A stretch of DNA of 64,000 bases from the NCBI RefSeq assembly GCF_035621495.1, contig NZ_CP141821.1, positions 958,760 through 1,022,759 of the forward strand, read 5' to 3'. Position 1 is the stretch's first letter. Each line of letters starts with the position of its first letter. A program made the translations under genes and the position numbers. Source of the stretch: Thermococcus sp. SY098 (GTDB lineage Archaea; Methanobacteriota_B; Thermococci; Thermococcales; Thermococcaceae). Positions 26,846-35,414 of the stretch are shown piece after piece. Below the pieces are notes generated by a model. The model was not told the DNA's origin, ran no database searches, and saw only the letters and a program-made list of their open reading frames with translations.

Positions 26846-27345
26846 TCCGCAATCCTCCTTGCCCATTTTGGAAGATACCCACAAAGCTCTTCGGGGGTTG
26901 GTTTTTCTTTTCCAGGCGGGACGTTAATCCAGTGAACGTATAAGTTACCTTCTTCGTCAATTTCAAGGGTAAATGTTCCCGGGGTTAAGGTTATTGAATT
27001 TGCCAAAAGAGTTCTGCTTTCATCCCTCGTAAGACCTGGAGATATTTTAACAATGCCAGGTCTTATTTTTCCAGTTATTACTCTATACGCAACGTCAAGG
27101 TTAGCTTTTGCCATTGCAAAGAAAAATGGACCTATTGCATATACTATGAAAAGAATCCATCTTCTCGGACTGAAGAAGTATTCAAGCTTCTCGTCCATTA
27201 TGTTCCTTGTTAGATACCCTATTACCGCTGCAATAATGAATCCAGCGATTAATTCTTCCTTGCTCCATGCGATTATATTCCCTGAACCCGCTGTAAGCAG
27301 TAAGTATACAATCAAAGACCACAGGAAAGAGGTCACAAACGCCAT
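26842..27345 (-). CDS. Cluster II MrpE-like subunit (MbhA-like)
   Basis: First gene of cluster II, 167 residues. Three N-terminal helices precede a soluble domain with NLDVAYRVITGKIRPGIVKI and LANSITLTPGTFTLEIDEEGNLYVHWI, the MrpE signature. ATG at 27345 has GAGGTGAAAGA upstream; TTTAAAAC about 20-28 bp upstream could be the TATA element and is overlapped by a SurR-like site. Confidence 0.88.
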   Translation of the reverse strand: MAFVTSFLWSLIVYLLLTAGSGNIIAWSKEELIAGFIIAAVIGYLTRNIMDEKLEYFFSPRRWILFIVYAIGPFFFAMAKANLDVAYRVITGKIRPGIVKISPGLTRDESRTLLANSITLTPGTFTLEIDEEGNLYVHWINVPPGKEKPTPEELCGYLPKWARRIAE

Positions 27346-27671
27346 TCTTTCACCTCAACTTTAAGTTTTAAACCTATATTAAGCGTTTTTGAGGATAATA
27401 TCATTTAGAATTTGCCAAAAATTCTTAAATACGTTTCTAAAACGAAAGGTTATAAACCAATATTTTGACAAATGAAAAAGTAACCAAACTTTACAAATTA
27501 TCTAACACATTAGATTATTAGTGAACACACATTTTCACTGAGGTTTATGTAAGTTCACAGAAAATGTTGAAAATAGTTATACCTTTGTAAAGATTTACAA
27601 AAAGCAAAAACGTATAACACTAAGTAAATCATTGATGGCATCAAATAAGAAAAATTAAAGAAAAGATAACA
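27346..27671. promoter_or_regulatory. Intergenic region between the hydrogenase clusters with SurR-like sites and inverted repeats
   Basis: AT-rich 326-bp gap without a gene. Two exact GTTn3AAC motifs, the SurR half-site consensus, occur at 27365-27373 (GTTTTAAAC, overlapping the likely TATA) and 27449-27457 (GTTATAAAC). Further upstream are TTTGTAAA-GA-TTTACAAA (27584-27601), a single TTTACAAA (27490-27497) and GTGAAC/GTTCAC arms (27521-27526, 27553-27558). These suggest a sulfur-responsive and possibly a second regulator upstream of cluster II. Transcripts of cluster I also end here. Confidence 0.5.
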
Positions 27672-28244
27672 CTATTCTTCATATTCTTCAATTGCACCAA
27701 ATCTACAGACGCTTGCACATATGCCACAGCCAACACACTTGTTTGGATCGATTTTATGCACTTTTCCTGGAGCCCCCGTTATAGCGTTCTGAGGACAGTT
27801 TCTTGCACATAAGGTACATCCCTTACATTTATCCGGGATTATGCGGTATTTCTTAACTTTTTTGCTATTTTGAGCCTCTATCATCTGTTCGATTTCTTCA
27901 TTTTTGAGCCACCTTAAGTTGTCGTCATATTTATCATAAGTAGCAAGGAGGAATTCTTTGCTCATTTCTAAAGCATTTACTGGACATACATCCACACACT
28001 GGGCACAGAACACACATCTGCCGAGCCAGAAAGTTACTTTTTTAATTTCCGGCACAAACTCTATTACACCAGCAGGACAAACCGTTACACAAAGTCTGCA
28101 ACCGATACACTTGTCAACATCATACACAAGTTTTCCTCTGAATCCTTCTGGAGTTGGAACTGGCTCAGTTTTTGGAAACATATTTGTTGCTGGCTTCTTG
28201 AAAAGATTTGAAAGCACAGTAGAGAGTGTTGGAGGTATCTTCAT
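27672..28244 (-). CDS. mbhN: Cluster I MbhN-like subunit with four [4Fe-4S] motifs
   Basis: Electron-entry subunit of 190 residues. The first half is a normal NuoI/MbhN two-cluster domain: CIGCRLCVTVCP (about 46-57) and CVFCAQCVDVCP (about 76-87). After a charged linker (EEIEQMIEAQNSKKVKK) comes a second, bacterial-type ferredoxin domain: CKGCTLCARNCP (about 139-150) and CVGCGICASVCR (about 169-180), the last motif ending in Arg rather than Pro. The tail resembles the ferredoxin tails of NuoF/HydB proteins. Cluster II and, to my knowledge, standard MBH have only the first half. Last gene of cluster I; ATGA overlap with mbhM. Confidence 0.87.
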   Translation of the reverse strand: MKIPPTLSTVLSNLFKKPATNMFPKTEPVPTPEGFRGKLVYDVDKCIGCRLCVTVCPAGVIEFVPEIKKVTFWLGRCVFCAQCVDVCPVNALEMSKEFLLATYDKYDDNLRWLKNEEIEQMIEAQNSKKVKKYRIIPDKCKGCTLCARNCPQNAITGAPGKVHKIDPNKCVGCGICASVCRFGAIEEYEE

Positions 28245-29230
28245 GCTATCACCCCCAGCAGATCAATGGCAAGGATTAAGGAGCCGATTATTGCAGCAGG
28301 GAAAAGCCTCAGCCAGAACACCTGAACCGCTTGTGTTATTCTGAGTCTTCCCGTTATCGCCCTAAAGATGCTCATGCTGACAAAAAGCACTGCAAAGACC
28401 TTGATTGTGTGGAAGAGCACATCAACAACGAGAGCCAGTATTCCGTTAAGTCCAACGTAAGCACTTATGCCCCATGGGAAGAATATTGCAACCACTAAGC
28501 TTGCACTCACAAACATCTTTATGGCATTGCTGAGTTCAAATAATGCAAGATGTCTTCCGCTGTACTCTGCCATAGGACCTTCAGCGACTTCAGTCTCAGC
28601 CTCTGGGATGTCAAAGAATCCGACCTCGATTTCACTTGCCAGCCATGCCAAAAACACCACAAGGAGAATGAATGTGCCGATTAGTGCCAGGGGTGTTCCA
28701 AGCTCCCATATGTTACGCTGATAGAATGCTGCCAAGCTGAAGGGCTTTTCAACGCCAATGTTGTTCAGTCTCCAAAGGATTGTGAAGAGTGCAAGCATCA
28801 TTGGAACTTCTCTTGAGACCAAGATTATCATTTCTCTCTGGGCACCTATCTGAGCGTAAGGTGAGCCAGAGCTTATTGCACCTAAAACTCTAATGAAACC
28901 AATAAGAGTCAGCAGATAAATGAACACAATCACGTCACCTTTCGTGGCAAAGAGAGGTGCAAAGCCCATTGGAGTGTAAGCCAACAAAGCTATTGATACA
29001 GCTAAAGCCAAAACTGGTGCCAGCTCATAGAACTTATTTGCATGCTTCGGTATTATTGACTCTTTGCTCATAAGCTTCAGGAAGTCATAGAACGGCTGGA
29101 GCAAAGGAGGGCCTACTCTGCGTTGCATTCTTGCGACTAACTTCCTGTCAATTCCTTCCCATAGGAGTGAAGCAAATGAAACATAAATGTAGAGGGCAAT
29201 TAAACCAAGGGTAGCATATAGAAGGTTCAT
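28241..29230 (-). CDS. mbhM: Cluster I NuoH-like subunit MbhM
   Basis: A 329-residue membrane subunit with about eight helices. Family landmarks are LVARMQRRVGPPLLQPFYDFLKL, AISSGSPYAQIGAQREMIILVSRE and the acid-rich loop FFDIPEAETEVAEGPMAEYSG. It differs from cluster II in the insertion MLRPENIW-like region (AAFYQRNIWELG) before helix 5. ATG at 29230 overlaps the MbhL stop (ATGA) and has GGGAGGTG upstream; the GTG at 29239 is a less likely start. Confidence 0.88.
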   Translation of the reverse strand: MNLLYATLGLIALYIYVSFASLLWEGIDRKLVARMQRRVGPPLLQPFYDFLKLMSKESIIPKHANKFYELAPVLALAVSIALLAYTPMGFAPLFATKGDVIVFIYLLTLIGFIRVLGAISSGSPYAQIGAQREMIILVSREVPMMLALFTILWRLNNIGVEKPFSLAAFYQRNIWELGTPLALIGTFILLVVFLAWLASEIEVGFFDIPEAETEVAEGPMAEYSGRHLALFELSNAIKMFVSASLVVAIFFPWGISAYVGLNGILALVVDVLFHTIKVFAVLFVSMSIFRAITGRLRITQAVQVFWLRLFPAAIIGSLILAIDLLGVIA

Positions 29231-30513
29231 AGCATGCACCTCCCTATCCCAATCCTCTCGGGTCTCGCCTTGATGTTTGGATTGATCTCCTTGGTTTTCT
29301 TTATCGATTCTTTGAGCAGATCAACTTCAGTTAAGATTCTTCTTTTTCCTGTATTTGCGTCAATTACAGCAACTCTATCTGTACAGCTCAAACACGGATC
29401 AATTGAGGCTATAGCGACCGGAACATCAGCTAACTGCTCACCAACCAGGGCCCTTGCAACTGCAAACAAGTTTGGAAACGTTGGTTCCCTCATCTTCCAC
29501 TTTGCTGGACCATCTTTTCCTTTCTCAGCCCTTACATAGTGGATCAGCTCGCCCCTTGGTGCTTCATACCGTCCAATTCCTTCGCCTTCCGCTTTCTTGA
29601 GCTTAACAAGAATTAGATTGTCCTTTGGAAATGCCTTGATTTTCCCCTCTGGCATTTGATCCAACGCTCTTTCGATTATCTCCATGCTGTTCCAGATTTC
29701 TCCAACCCTAACAACCATTCTGTCAAAAACATCGCCCTTGACCACACCTGTGAACTCCTTTGGCGTCACTGGTTTAACTCCCAAATCTGGATAAACTCCA
29801 AGCTTTTCATTGTAGCGAACATCCTTCTTAATGCCGCTTCCTCTTGCTGTTGGACCTTGAGCACTGTATTCAATTGCTATCCTCTTTGGAATAACCCCCG
29901 AATCCCTCAAACGTGCCTCAACGGTTGGATCATAGAGGAATATCTCCTCAACCTTTGGCATGACCTCTTGGCGGTAATATTGGATCATGTCAAGTATCGC
30001 CCTCTTATGTCTATCTTTTATATCCCTCCTAACACCACCGATCATGTTGCCAGCATAGTTAACCCTATTGCCTCCAATATCCTCAAGGATGTCCATGACC
30101 CTTTCTCTTGCCAGCCAGCTCAGGTGGAGAACCGTGTCATAGCCTATTGTATGAGCGACAACGCCTAAGTTGAGCAGATGGGAGTGTATTCTCTCAAGCT
30201 CTCCGATGATGACCCTAATGTACTCTGCCCTTTCGGGCACTTCAATACCTGCCATTTCTTCAACGGCTCTTGCATAGGTGTGGTTGTGTGAAAAGGAACA
30301 TATCCCACAAATCCTCTCGGCTAAATATAGCACTTGAATCCAGTTCCTTCTTATTGCAATCCATTCAAGACCTCTCAAGTTGTAACCAAGCTTGACATCG
30401 ACGTTGATGATGCGCTCACCATCAAGGGTGATTATGAACTTCTCGGGTTCTTCCAATGCTGGATGAATAGGACCTATGGGGATTTTAACCCAGTATTCTA
30501 TTTTTCCATTCAT
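29227..30513 (-). CDS. mbhL: Cluster I [NiFe]-hydrogenase large subunit MbhL
   Basis: Catalytic hydrogenase subunit of 428 residues, the closer of the two to the known Pyrococcus MbhL (opening VKIPIGPIHPALEEPEKFIITLDGERI). NiFe ligands are ERICGICS at about 68 and DPCLSCTDR at about 376. After the second pair there is a 50-residue C-terminal extension ending RIGIGRCML, as in group 4 enzymes. H2 evolution from reduced ferredoxin coupled to sodium export is the expected reaction. ATGA overlaps at both ends. Confidence 0.9.
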   Translation of the reverse strand: MNGKIEYWVKIPIGPIHPALEEPEKFIITLDGERIINVDVKLGYNLRGLEWIAIRRNWIQVLYLAERICGICSFSHNHTYARAVEEMAGIEVPERAEYIRVIIGELERIHSHLLNLGVVAHTIGYDTVLHLSWLARERVMDILEDIGGNRVNYAGNMIGGVRRDIKDRHKRAILDMIQYYRQEVMPKVEEIFLYDPTVEARLRDSGVIPKRIAIEYSAQGPTARGSGIKKDVRYNEKLGVYPDLGVKPVTPKEFTGVVKGDVFDRMVVRVGEIWNSMEIIERALDQMPEGKIKAFPKDNLILVKLKKAEGEGIGRYEAPRGELIHYVRAEKGKDGPAKWKMREPTFPNLFAVARALVGEQLADVPVAIASIDPCLSCTDRVAVIDANTGKRRILTEVDLLKESIKKTKEINPNIKARPERIGIGRCML

Positions 30514-31028
30514 CTTGACTCCCTCCTGTATGGGTGTCCCGCATTTTTGACCATTTCAGGTTTAATCCCTGTCTCATCAAGCCTAAGCGGATAAATTCCT
30601 TCCGGAAAGTCATCGGGCAGGAACAGTCTCCTTGGATCTGGAATCCCTTCGTATTTGATACCAAGGAACTCCTGCACTTCTCTTTCATACGGCAGAGAGC
30701 TCGGGAAGATATCAGTTATCGTTGGCAGTACAGGATCATCCTTGGGGCAGGAGGTTCCAACTATTACAGACAAACTTTCTCCCTGCTCCCAGAACATCTC
30801 CCAGTGATATTTAGCAGTAAGCCTGTCCCCTCTATCCTCAGCTATTATAATGGAAAACTGTGCAGCTGGGTCAACTTCTTTAAGGAACCGGACGAGCTCT
30901 TTAAATCTCTCCCTATCAACTTCAATCCAAACTCTCTTTCTCGGATGAGGGAGTTTGTTTTCAGTTATCTTAACCTCTACATCTTCAAATCTTGCTTTTA
31001 TTCTCTCAGCAAATTCTTCAGGTGTCAT
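30510..31028 (-). CDS. mbhK: Cluster I NuoC-like subunit MbhK
   Basis: A 172-residue soluble subunit. It keeps the NuoC-type run LPTITDIFPSSLPYEREVQEFLGIKYEGI and RLFLPDDFPEGIYPLRLDETG. The middle segment (WEMFWEQGESLSVIVGTSC) contains an unusual Trp-rich patch. ATG overlaps the MbhJ stop by 4 bp. Confidence 0.87.
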   Translation of the reverse strand: MTPEEFAERIKARFEDVEVKITENKLPHPRKRVWIEVDRERFKELVRFLKEVDPAAQFSIIIAEDRGDRLTAKYHWEMFWEQGESLSVIVGTSCPKDDPVLPTITDIFPSSLPYEREVQEFLGIKYEGIPDPRRLFLPDDFPEGIYPLRLDETGIKPEMVKNAGHPYRRESR

Positions 31029-31525
31029 TCTTTCTCACCTTCAATCTTTTTGATCAGCTTCTCTAATCCCAAGACAACTCCATAGAGGATTGCTTCTGGC
31101 CTTGGTGGGCAGCCGGGAACAAAGACATCAACTGGAATGTGCTTATCAAGTGGGGCATTTGTGAATGGACTTTCGTAGAACACACTTCCACCAGTGGGGC
31201 ATGCTCCAACAGCAACTACCACCTTTGGATCTGGTGTCTGTTCGTAAATCAGCTTAACCCTCTCAAGGCTCTGGTCTGTTATTGGGCCTGTGACAAGCAG
31301 AATGTCGGCATGTCTTGGCGTCCCAACAAGCTTTACCCCGAATCTCTCAGCGTCGTATCTTGGAGTCAGTGCTGCTATGATTTCAATGTCACAGCCGTTA
31401 CATGAGCCGCTGTTAACGTGAAACACCCAAGGTGACCTTCCGATGTATTTACAAAGCTTTGCAATCCTTTTCTCAAGCATTTCTCTCTCACTGACTCGTG
31501 ATCGGGCATTATTTTTTTCTTTCAC
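31025..31525 (-). CDS. mbhJ: Cluster I hydrogenase small subunit MbhJ
   Basis: A 166-residue NuoB-like subunit. Ligands of the single proximal [4Fe-4S] cluster are in SGSCNGCDIEI, VGACPTGGS and VPGCPPRPEAI. The N-terminal 30 residues are charged (EKNNARSRVSEREMLEKRIAKL) and longer than in cluster II, forming an amphipathic contact with the membrane arm. Start GTG at 31525 lies 5 bp past the MbhI stop, with GGGGTGATG as the ribosome site. Confidence 0.87.
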   Translation of the reverse strand: MKEKNNARSRVSEREMLEKRIAKLCKYIGRSPWVFHVNSGSCNGCDIEIIAALTPRYDAERFGVKLVGTPRHADILLVTGPITDQSLERVKLIYEQTPDPKVVVAVGACPTGGSVFYESPFTNAPLDKHIPVDVFVPGCPPRPEAILYGVVLGLEKLIKKIEGEKE

Positions 31526-31530
31526 CTACA

Positions 31531-31878
31531 TCACCCCCATATTATCAGCACTCCGAGTATTATTGCAACTGTCACGAGCAGATATGCAACGTAATCCGTG
31601 AGCAAACCTGTGTGCTCTCTTCTGAATGTGATAAACATCCTGTTGATACCCCTGATGAGTCCCCACATGACATGTCTTCCTGTGAAGTATCCGCGAAGGT
31701 GCTCAAATTGTGGAATTACTTCGTCCTCATCCTCACCGCTTAAGTAAACCTTGGTCCCATCTCCAACCCTTCTTGTACCCATGCTCGCCTTCTCTCCCCA
31801 CTTCATGAGGATATAGCTGATGACCAGACCAATGATTAACACGTAAATGAAGTAAAGGGCATCCCAATAGCCGAACAT
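31531..31878 (-). CDS. mbhI: Cluster I MbhI-like small membrane subunit
   Basis: A 115-residue protein with a membrane helix at each end (YFIYVLIIGLVISYILMKWG and LTDYVAYLLVTVAIILGVLIIWG) and a hydrophilic centre carrying RHVMWGLIRGINRMFITFRREHTG. It bridges the antiporter and hydrogenase modules by position. Starts 3 bp after the MbhH stop. Confidence 0.8.
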   Translation of the reverse strand: MFGYWDALYFIYVLIIGLVISYILMKWGEKASMGTRRVGDGTKVYLSGEDEDEVIPQFEHLRGYFTGRHVMWGLIRGINRMFITFRREHTGLLTDYVAYLLVTVAIILGVLIIWG

Positions 31879-31881
31879 TTT

Positions 31882-33417
31882 TCATCCCCCCAGTACCGCC
31901 AGTACGTATTTTCCTGACTCCTCCAGCATTTTTGCCGTTGGTAGCATAACACTCTCGTTTATCTGCCACGGTAAGAGACCCATGACGATTATTGCGATGA
32001 TGAGGAGTATCATTGGTATCACCATAGCCCTTCCTGGATCTTTTGCTGCCTTCACTTTCTCGCTCTCCTTTCCAAAGAAGGTGAAGAGCACCCTAATGTA
32101 GGCGGCAGTACAGAATGCTGTTCCAAGAATTGCTATTGCCGCTAAGAACGGGTTATACAAAGTGGAGCTTTCATAGATGAGCCATTTGCTCGCGAATCCA
32201 TTTAGTGGGGGCAAGCCTATTATAGCCGCAGCACCAACCAGAAAGGCAAAGCTTGTCAGCGGCATTCTCCTTGCTAATCCGCTGAGCTCATTAAGGTTCT
32301 TTGTACCCACCTCATGCAGAACTGCACCTGCAACAAGGAAGAGGAGTGCCTTCATAATTGCGTGGTTCACCGTATGATATATAGCCCCCGCCAGTGCTAT
32401 GTCCCCCACTTTTGTTCCGTATGCCGCAATGCCGATTCCTATGCCAAGGAGGATGTACCCTATCTGACCAACACTCGAGAATGCAAACAATCTCTTCATG
32501 TCAGTCTGCACTACAGCCATGGCGTTTCCAACTATTAGCGTTAAGCAGGCAAAGAATATCACGATCCAGCCAATAGCTTTGATGTTCAGGCTTATGCTGT
32601 AAATGCTGAATAGTATTCTTGCTATCGCGTAAACACCACCCGCCTTAATAACCAGCCCAGAAAGCATTGCCGAGATTGAGCTTGGTGCTGCTGGATGAGC
32701 ATCTGCAAGCCACATGTGCACCGGAACCGCACCGCTCTTGAAGAGCAATCCACCGAGGATGAAAGCCAATGCAACTTTGCTTACAAATGTTGGCTCCCTT
32801 GTGATGTACTGGCTCAGATAAGCCATTGTTAAAGTACCATACTGGCCATAAAGCAGAGCTATTCCCAGGAGAATGAACGAACTTGCCAGCGAACCAACAA
32901 ACATATACTTAATACCAGCCTCAATGCCCTCCCATGTGTCATTTCTGAATGCAACCAAGGCATAGCTCGCTATGCTCATTATCTCAAGGAAGACATAGAA
33001 GTTGAATATATCCCCCGTTATGACTATACCGAGCATTCCCAGTTCCAAGATTAGGATCAATGTGTAATACTTATCAAGTCCGGTGTCGTGCTTCATGTAT
33101 TCGAGTGAATAGATTATCGCCAGCAGTGAGACGAAAGCTATCGTTACTGCTATCAACGCTCCAAGAAGGTCAACTTCCCAGACAATTCTGATTGGAAAGC
33201 CAACCCCTTTTCCTAACGGTGTTGTCGCACCAAGCGTGTACACGATTATTTGATTTGTCTTCCAGATTGTGTAAAACACGTCAGCTGCTACGCCTAAGGT
33301 TACTGCACTGATTATTACCGCCCAAATGTCCCTAAGTTTCTCGCCGATAAGCTTGACTATAGGCATTGAGAATGCCCCGAAGAGGGGGATGATGATTAGG
33401 AATGGCAGCACATTCAT
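31882..33417 (-). CDS. mbhH: Cluster I MrpD-like antiporter subunit MbhH
   Basis: A 511-residue, fourteen-helix subunit. All usual antiporter charges are visible: TM5 Glu (YVFLEIMSIASYAL), TM7 Lys (LLFKSGAVPVHMWLADA), TM8 Lys (LSGLVIKAGGVYAIA), the helix break TDMKRLFAFSSVGQIGY and TM12 Lys (VNHAIMKALLFLVAG). Its C-terminus is amphipathic rather than a long lateral helix, as expected for MrpD and not NuoL. ATGA overlap with the MrpC-like gene. Confidence 0.9.
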   Translation of the reverse strand: MNVLPFLIIIPLFGAFSMPIVKLIGEKLRDIWAVIISAVTLGVAADVFYTIWKTNQIIVYTLGATTPLGKGVGFPIRIVWEVDLLGALIAVTIAFVSLLAIIYSLEYMKHDTGLDKYYTLILILELGMLGIVITGDIFNFYVFLEIMSIASYALVAFRNDTWEGIEAGIKYMFVGSLASSFILLGIALLYGQYGTLTMAYLSQYITREPTFVSKVALAFILGGLLFKSGAVPVHMWLADAHPAAPSSISAMLSGLVIKAGGVYAIARILFSIYSISLNIKAIGWIVIFFACLTLIVGNAMAVVQTDMKRLFAFSSVGQIGYILLGIGIGIAAYGTKVGDIALAGAIYHTVNHAIMKALLFLVAGAVLHEVGTKNLNELSGLARRMPLTSFAFLVGAAAIIGLPPLNGFASKWLIYESSTLYNPFLAAIAILGTAFCTAAYIRVLFTFFGKESEKVKAAKDPGRAMVIPMILLIIAIIVMGLLPWQINESVMLPTAKMLEESGKYVLAVLGG

Positions 33418-33776
33418 CCCCTCAACCTCCTTAACTTGTTTATGTCCAAGCTTCCGTAATGCCTGTAGGCGTTAATCGTAAGTGCCATCGCCAAAGCTAA
33501 GACACAGACCCCAATGACGATGCTCGTAAGCACTAAAGCTTGAGGAATTGGGCCAACCATTGGAGTGCCTTTTAGTGTTTCATAACCGGTATAGATTGGC
33601 GCAGTTGGTAGAACTCCATTCTCCAAACGGTAGCCAAGGCTTATCAGGAGTAAGTGGATTCCAGAGTCAATGATGTTCAATGCCAAGATCAGCTTGATAA
33701 GATTCCTTTTATAGAGAAATGCATAGATCCCCATGAAGATCAAGAGGAATGCAGTTATGAACTGAAACGGAATCAT
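33414..33776 (-). CDS. mbhG: Cluster I MrpC/NuoK-like subunit MbhG
   Basis: A 120-residue, three-helix subunit. Helix 2 reads LILALNIIDSGIHLLLISLGY, with an Asp where cluster II has a Glu. The loop YRLENGVLPTAPIYTGYETL is longer than in cluster II. The ATG at 33776 overlaps the MbhF stop (ATGA) and has GGAGGTGGAAG upstream; GTG at 33785 is the alternative. Confidence 0.85.
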   Translation of the reverse strand: MIPFQFITAFLLIFMGIYAFLYKRNLIKLILALNIIDSGIHLLLISLGYRLENGVLPTAPIYTGYETLKGTPMVGPIPQALVLTSIVIGVCVLALAMALTINAYRHYGSLDINKLRRLRG

Positions 33777-34219
33777 TTCTTCCACCTCCTAAAGAGAGCT
33801 ATTGCCATCATAGCGCTTACTAATCCTGTAAAGACCTTTAATCCTACAGCCAAGTTCATTATTGGGAGAAACCCAGCGGAGAGCAGAGTTCCCGGCTGAC
33901 CTGCGAAAGCAATCTTATCACGCCAGAGTATGTTGTAGAAGAAAGCTATGCTTAACCCAAGCATTGCAGCCCCTAAGAAAGCCAAGCCGCCAAGTCCCTC
34001 AAGAACAGAGTATAAGTTCTTGTCGTACCTCTTCTTGGCTTCATTTAACCCGAATGCAACGAGGAACAATATTCCAGCACCAGCTATCGTGGCTCCTCCC
34101 TGGAAGCCACCACCGGGTGTGAGGTGACCGTGGGATACAACATAGGCTCCAAATATCCCAATGAGCGGAATCGTAGCTCTCGCCATGGTCTTAACGATTA
34201 ATCCCATGTCATTCTCCAT
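33773..34219 (-). CDS. mbhF: Cluster I MrpB-like subunit MbhF
   Basis: About 148 residues with the MrpB signature [19 protein letters not shown]. The start is ambiguous: ATG codons at 34225, 34219 and 34207 are all in frame behind GGAGGAGGG; 34219 gives the best spacing, while 34207 aligns with the cluster II start. Loop FYNILWRDKIAFAGQPG replaces the Gly/Pro loop of cluster II. Confidence 0.85.
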   Translation of the reverse strand: MENDMGLIVKTMARATIPLIGIFGAYVVSHGHLTPGGGFQGGATIAGAGILFLVAFGLNEAKKRYDKNLYSVLEGLGGLAFLGAAMLGLSIAFFYNILWRDKIAFAGQPGTLLSAGFLPIMNLAVGLKVFTGLVSAMMAIALFRRWKK

Positions 34220-34511
34220 CTTCATCCCTCCTCCAAGGTCTGAGCAGTGCAACAGCACCCGCTATAGCAGTAAAGAGAACGGTGGCTTCTCCAAGGGTAT
34301 CGTAACCTCTGTAATCAAACACTATGTCAGTTACAATGTTTGTTCCACCAACTTCCTCAACGCCATGCTCGATGTAATACTGGTCAGTGTAGCGGTACTT
34401 CTGCCAGTCGCTACCGCCAAGACCAAATTTAAGTCCGTATTGCGGGTTAGCTACTATCAAGAGCACACCAAGGATGAACAGCAAAGCCAAAGCCCCAAAC
34501 GTCCTGTTCAT
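34209..34511 (-). CDS. mbhE: Cluster I MbhE-like subunit (MrpA tail)
   Basis: A 100-residue, two-helix subunit with [27 protein letters not shown]. It carries a 35-residue charged and aromatic loop (GSDWQKYRYTDQYYIEHGVEEVG) between the helices, about ten residues longer than in cluster II. ATGA overlap with mbhD. Confidence 0.85.
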   Translation of the reverse strand: MNRTFGALALLFILGVLLIVANPQYGLKFGLGGSDWQKYRYTDQYYIEHGVEEVGGTNIVTDIVFDYRGYDTLGEATVLFTAIAGAVALLRPWRRDEDGE

Positions 34512-34774
34512 GGTCCCTCACGCTCCCATCTCTCTGTTTTGGCTATTCCATACACAACTATTGCAGTAACAACCCCTGCACCAACCGCTGCCTCGGCTAT
34601 CGCAACGTCTGGGGCATGGAGCATGTAGAACTCCAAGCTCAGCAGAAGGCTCATTGCTGCTGAAGCCAAAGCCGCTGAAAGCAAATCCCTAAAGCTGATT
34701 GTGAGATATGCAGCGATAAGTATTCCAATCAAAATTCCAAACTGAATGATCATGTCAACTGTGAGAACGTTCAT
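34508..34774 (-). CDS. mbhD: Cluster I MbhD-like subunit (DUF4040)
   Basis: An 88-residue, three-helix protein. The signature [28 protein letters not shown] is present with both acids. Its tail KTERWEREGP runs into the mbhE start. Confidence 0.87.
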   Translation of the reverse strand: MNVLTVDMIIQFGILIGILIAAYLTISFRDLLSAALASAAMSLLLSLEFYMLHAPDVAIAEAAVGAGVVTAIVVYGIAKTERWEREGP

Positions 34775-35154
34775 TCTTCTCCACCCCTCTCCCTCTTGAG
34801 TTTTACTTCATAAGCATCAACAACAGCTCTCACAGGCTTTACACCGCTCAAATGGGCAGCTTTTGCAATTGCGTGGGCACCCGTCGGGTTGGTAAGCAGC
34901 AGTGCTATCAATGCAACCAAGCTGTGAAGTGCCATCTGAAGGTATTTTGGATCTCCAGTTATGTGGAGCTGATTCACTGCATGGACAATTACAGCAAGAA
35001 CAGCAAAGATTGTTCCAAAGGTTGTGCACTTGGTTGCTCCATGCAAGCGTGTGTAAACGTCTGGAAATCTGTGAAGGGCAAAGCTACCGAGCAAGTTGAA
35101 AGTTATGTTGATACCGAGGAAAGCATAGATAATATACTCAACGATAGTTGTCAC
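34771..35154 (-). CDS. mbhC: Cluster I MrpG-like subunit MbhC
   Basis: A 127-residue, three-helix subunit with RFPDVYTRLHGATKCTTFGTIF and LTNPTGAHAIAKAAHLSG. It starts with GTG overlapping the MbhB stop (GTGA). It differs from its cluster II counterpart mainly in a longer charged C-terminus (AYEVKLKRERGGEE). Confidence 0.87.
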   Translation of the reverse strand: MTTIVEYIIYAFLGINITFNLLGSFALHRFPDVYTRLHGATKCTTFGTIFAVLAVIVHAVNQLHITGDPKYLQMALHSLVALIALLLTNPTGAHAIAKAAHLSGVKPVRAVVDAYEVKLKRERGGEE

Positions 35155-35414
35155 TTCAATCCCCCCTGGAGATATTTTGCTATGACAAGCGTCCCAATGT
35201 AGCTCAGCAAGGCATAGACAATTGCAATGTCAATGTAAATTACCCTGTCATATGCTGCACCAAGGAGAATCATCCCCGCAACTATCAGCGTATTCAGTGT
35301 GTCAACTCCAACAACCCTATCAGGAACAGTTGGTCCAAAGAGAACCCTCAGCACGCACAGAAATGCACCAATCATTATTATCAAAGCTGAATAAAAGAAC
35401 TCAGGTGCAATCAT
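35151..35414 (-). CDS. mbhB: Cluster I MrpF-like subunit MbhB
   Basis: An 87-residue, three-helix subunit with FGPTVPDRVVGVDTLNTLIVAGMILLG and a last helix ending AKYLQGGLK. ATG at 35414 overlaps the MbhA stop (ATGA); the frame to 35435 lies within mbhA. Confidence 0.87.
   Translation of the reverse strand: MIAPEFFYSALIIMIGAFLCVLRVLFGPTVPDRVVGVDTLNTLIVAGMILLGAAYDRVIYIDIAIVYALLSYIGTLVIAKYLQGGLK

Noticed and set aside
19329-27345. Cluster II as MBX/MBS sulfane sulfur reductase
   Set aside because: Both NiFe cysteine pairs are present, only one MrpD-like gene exists and the M gene follows L, unlike MBX.
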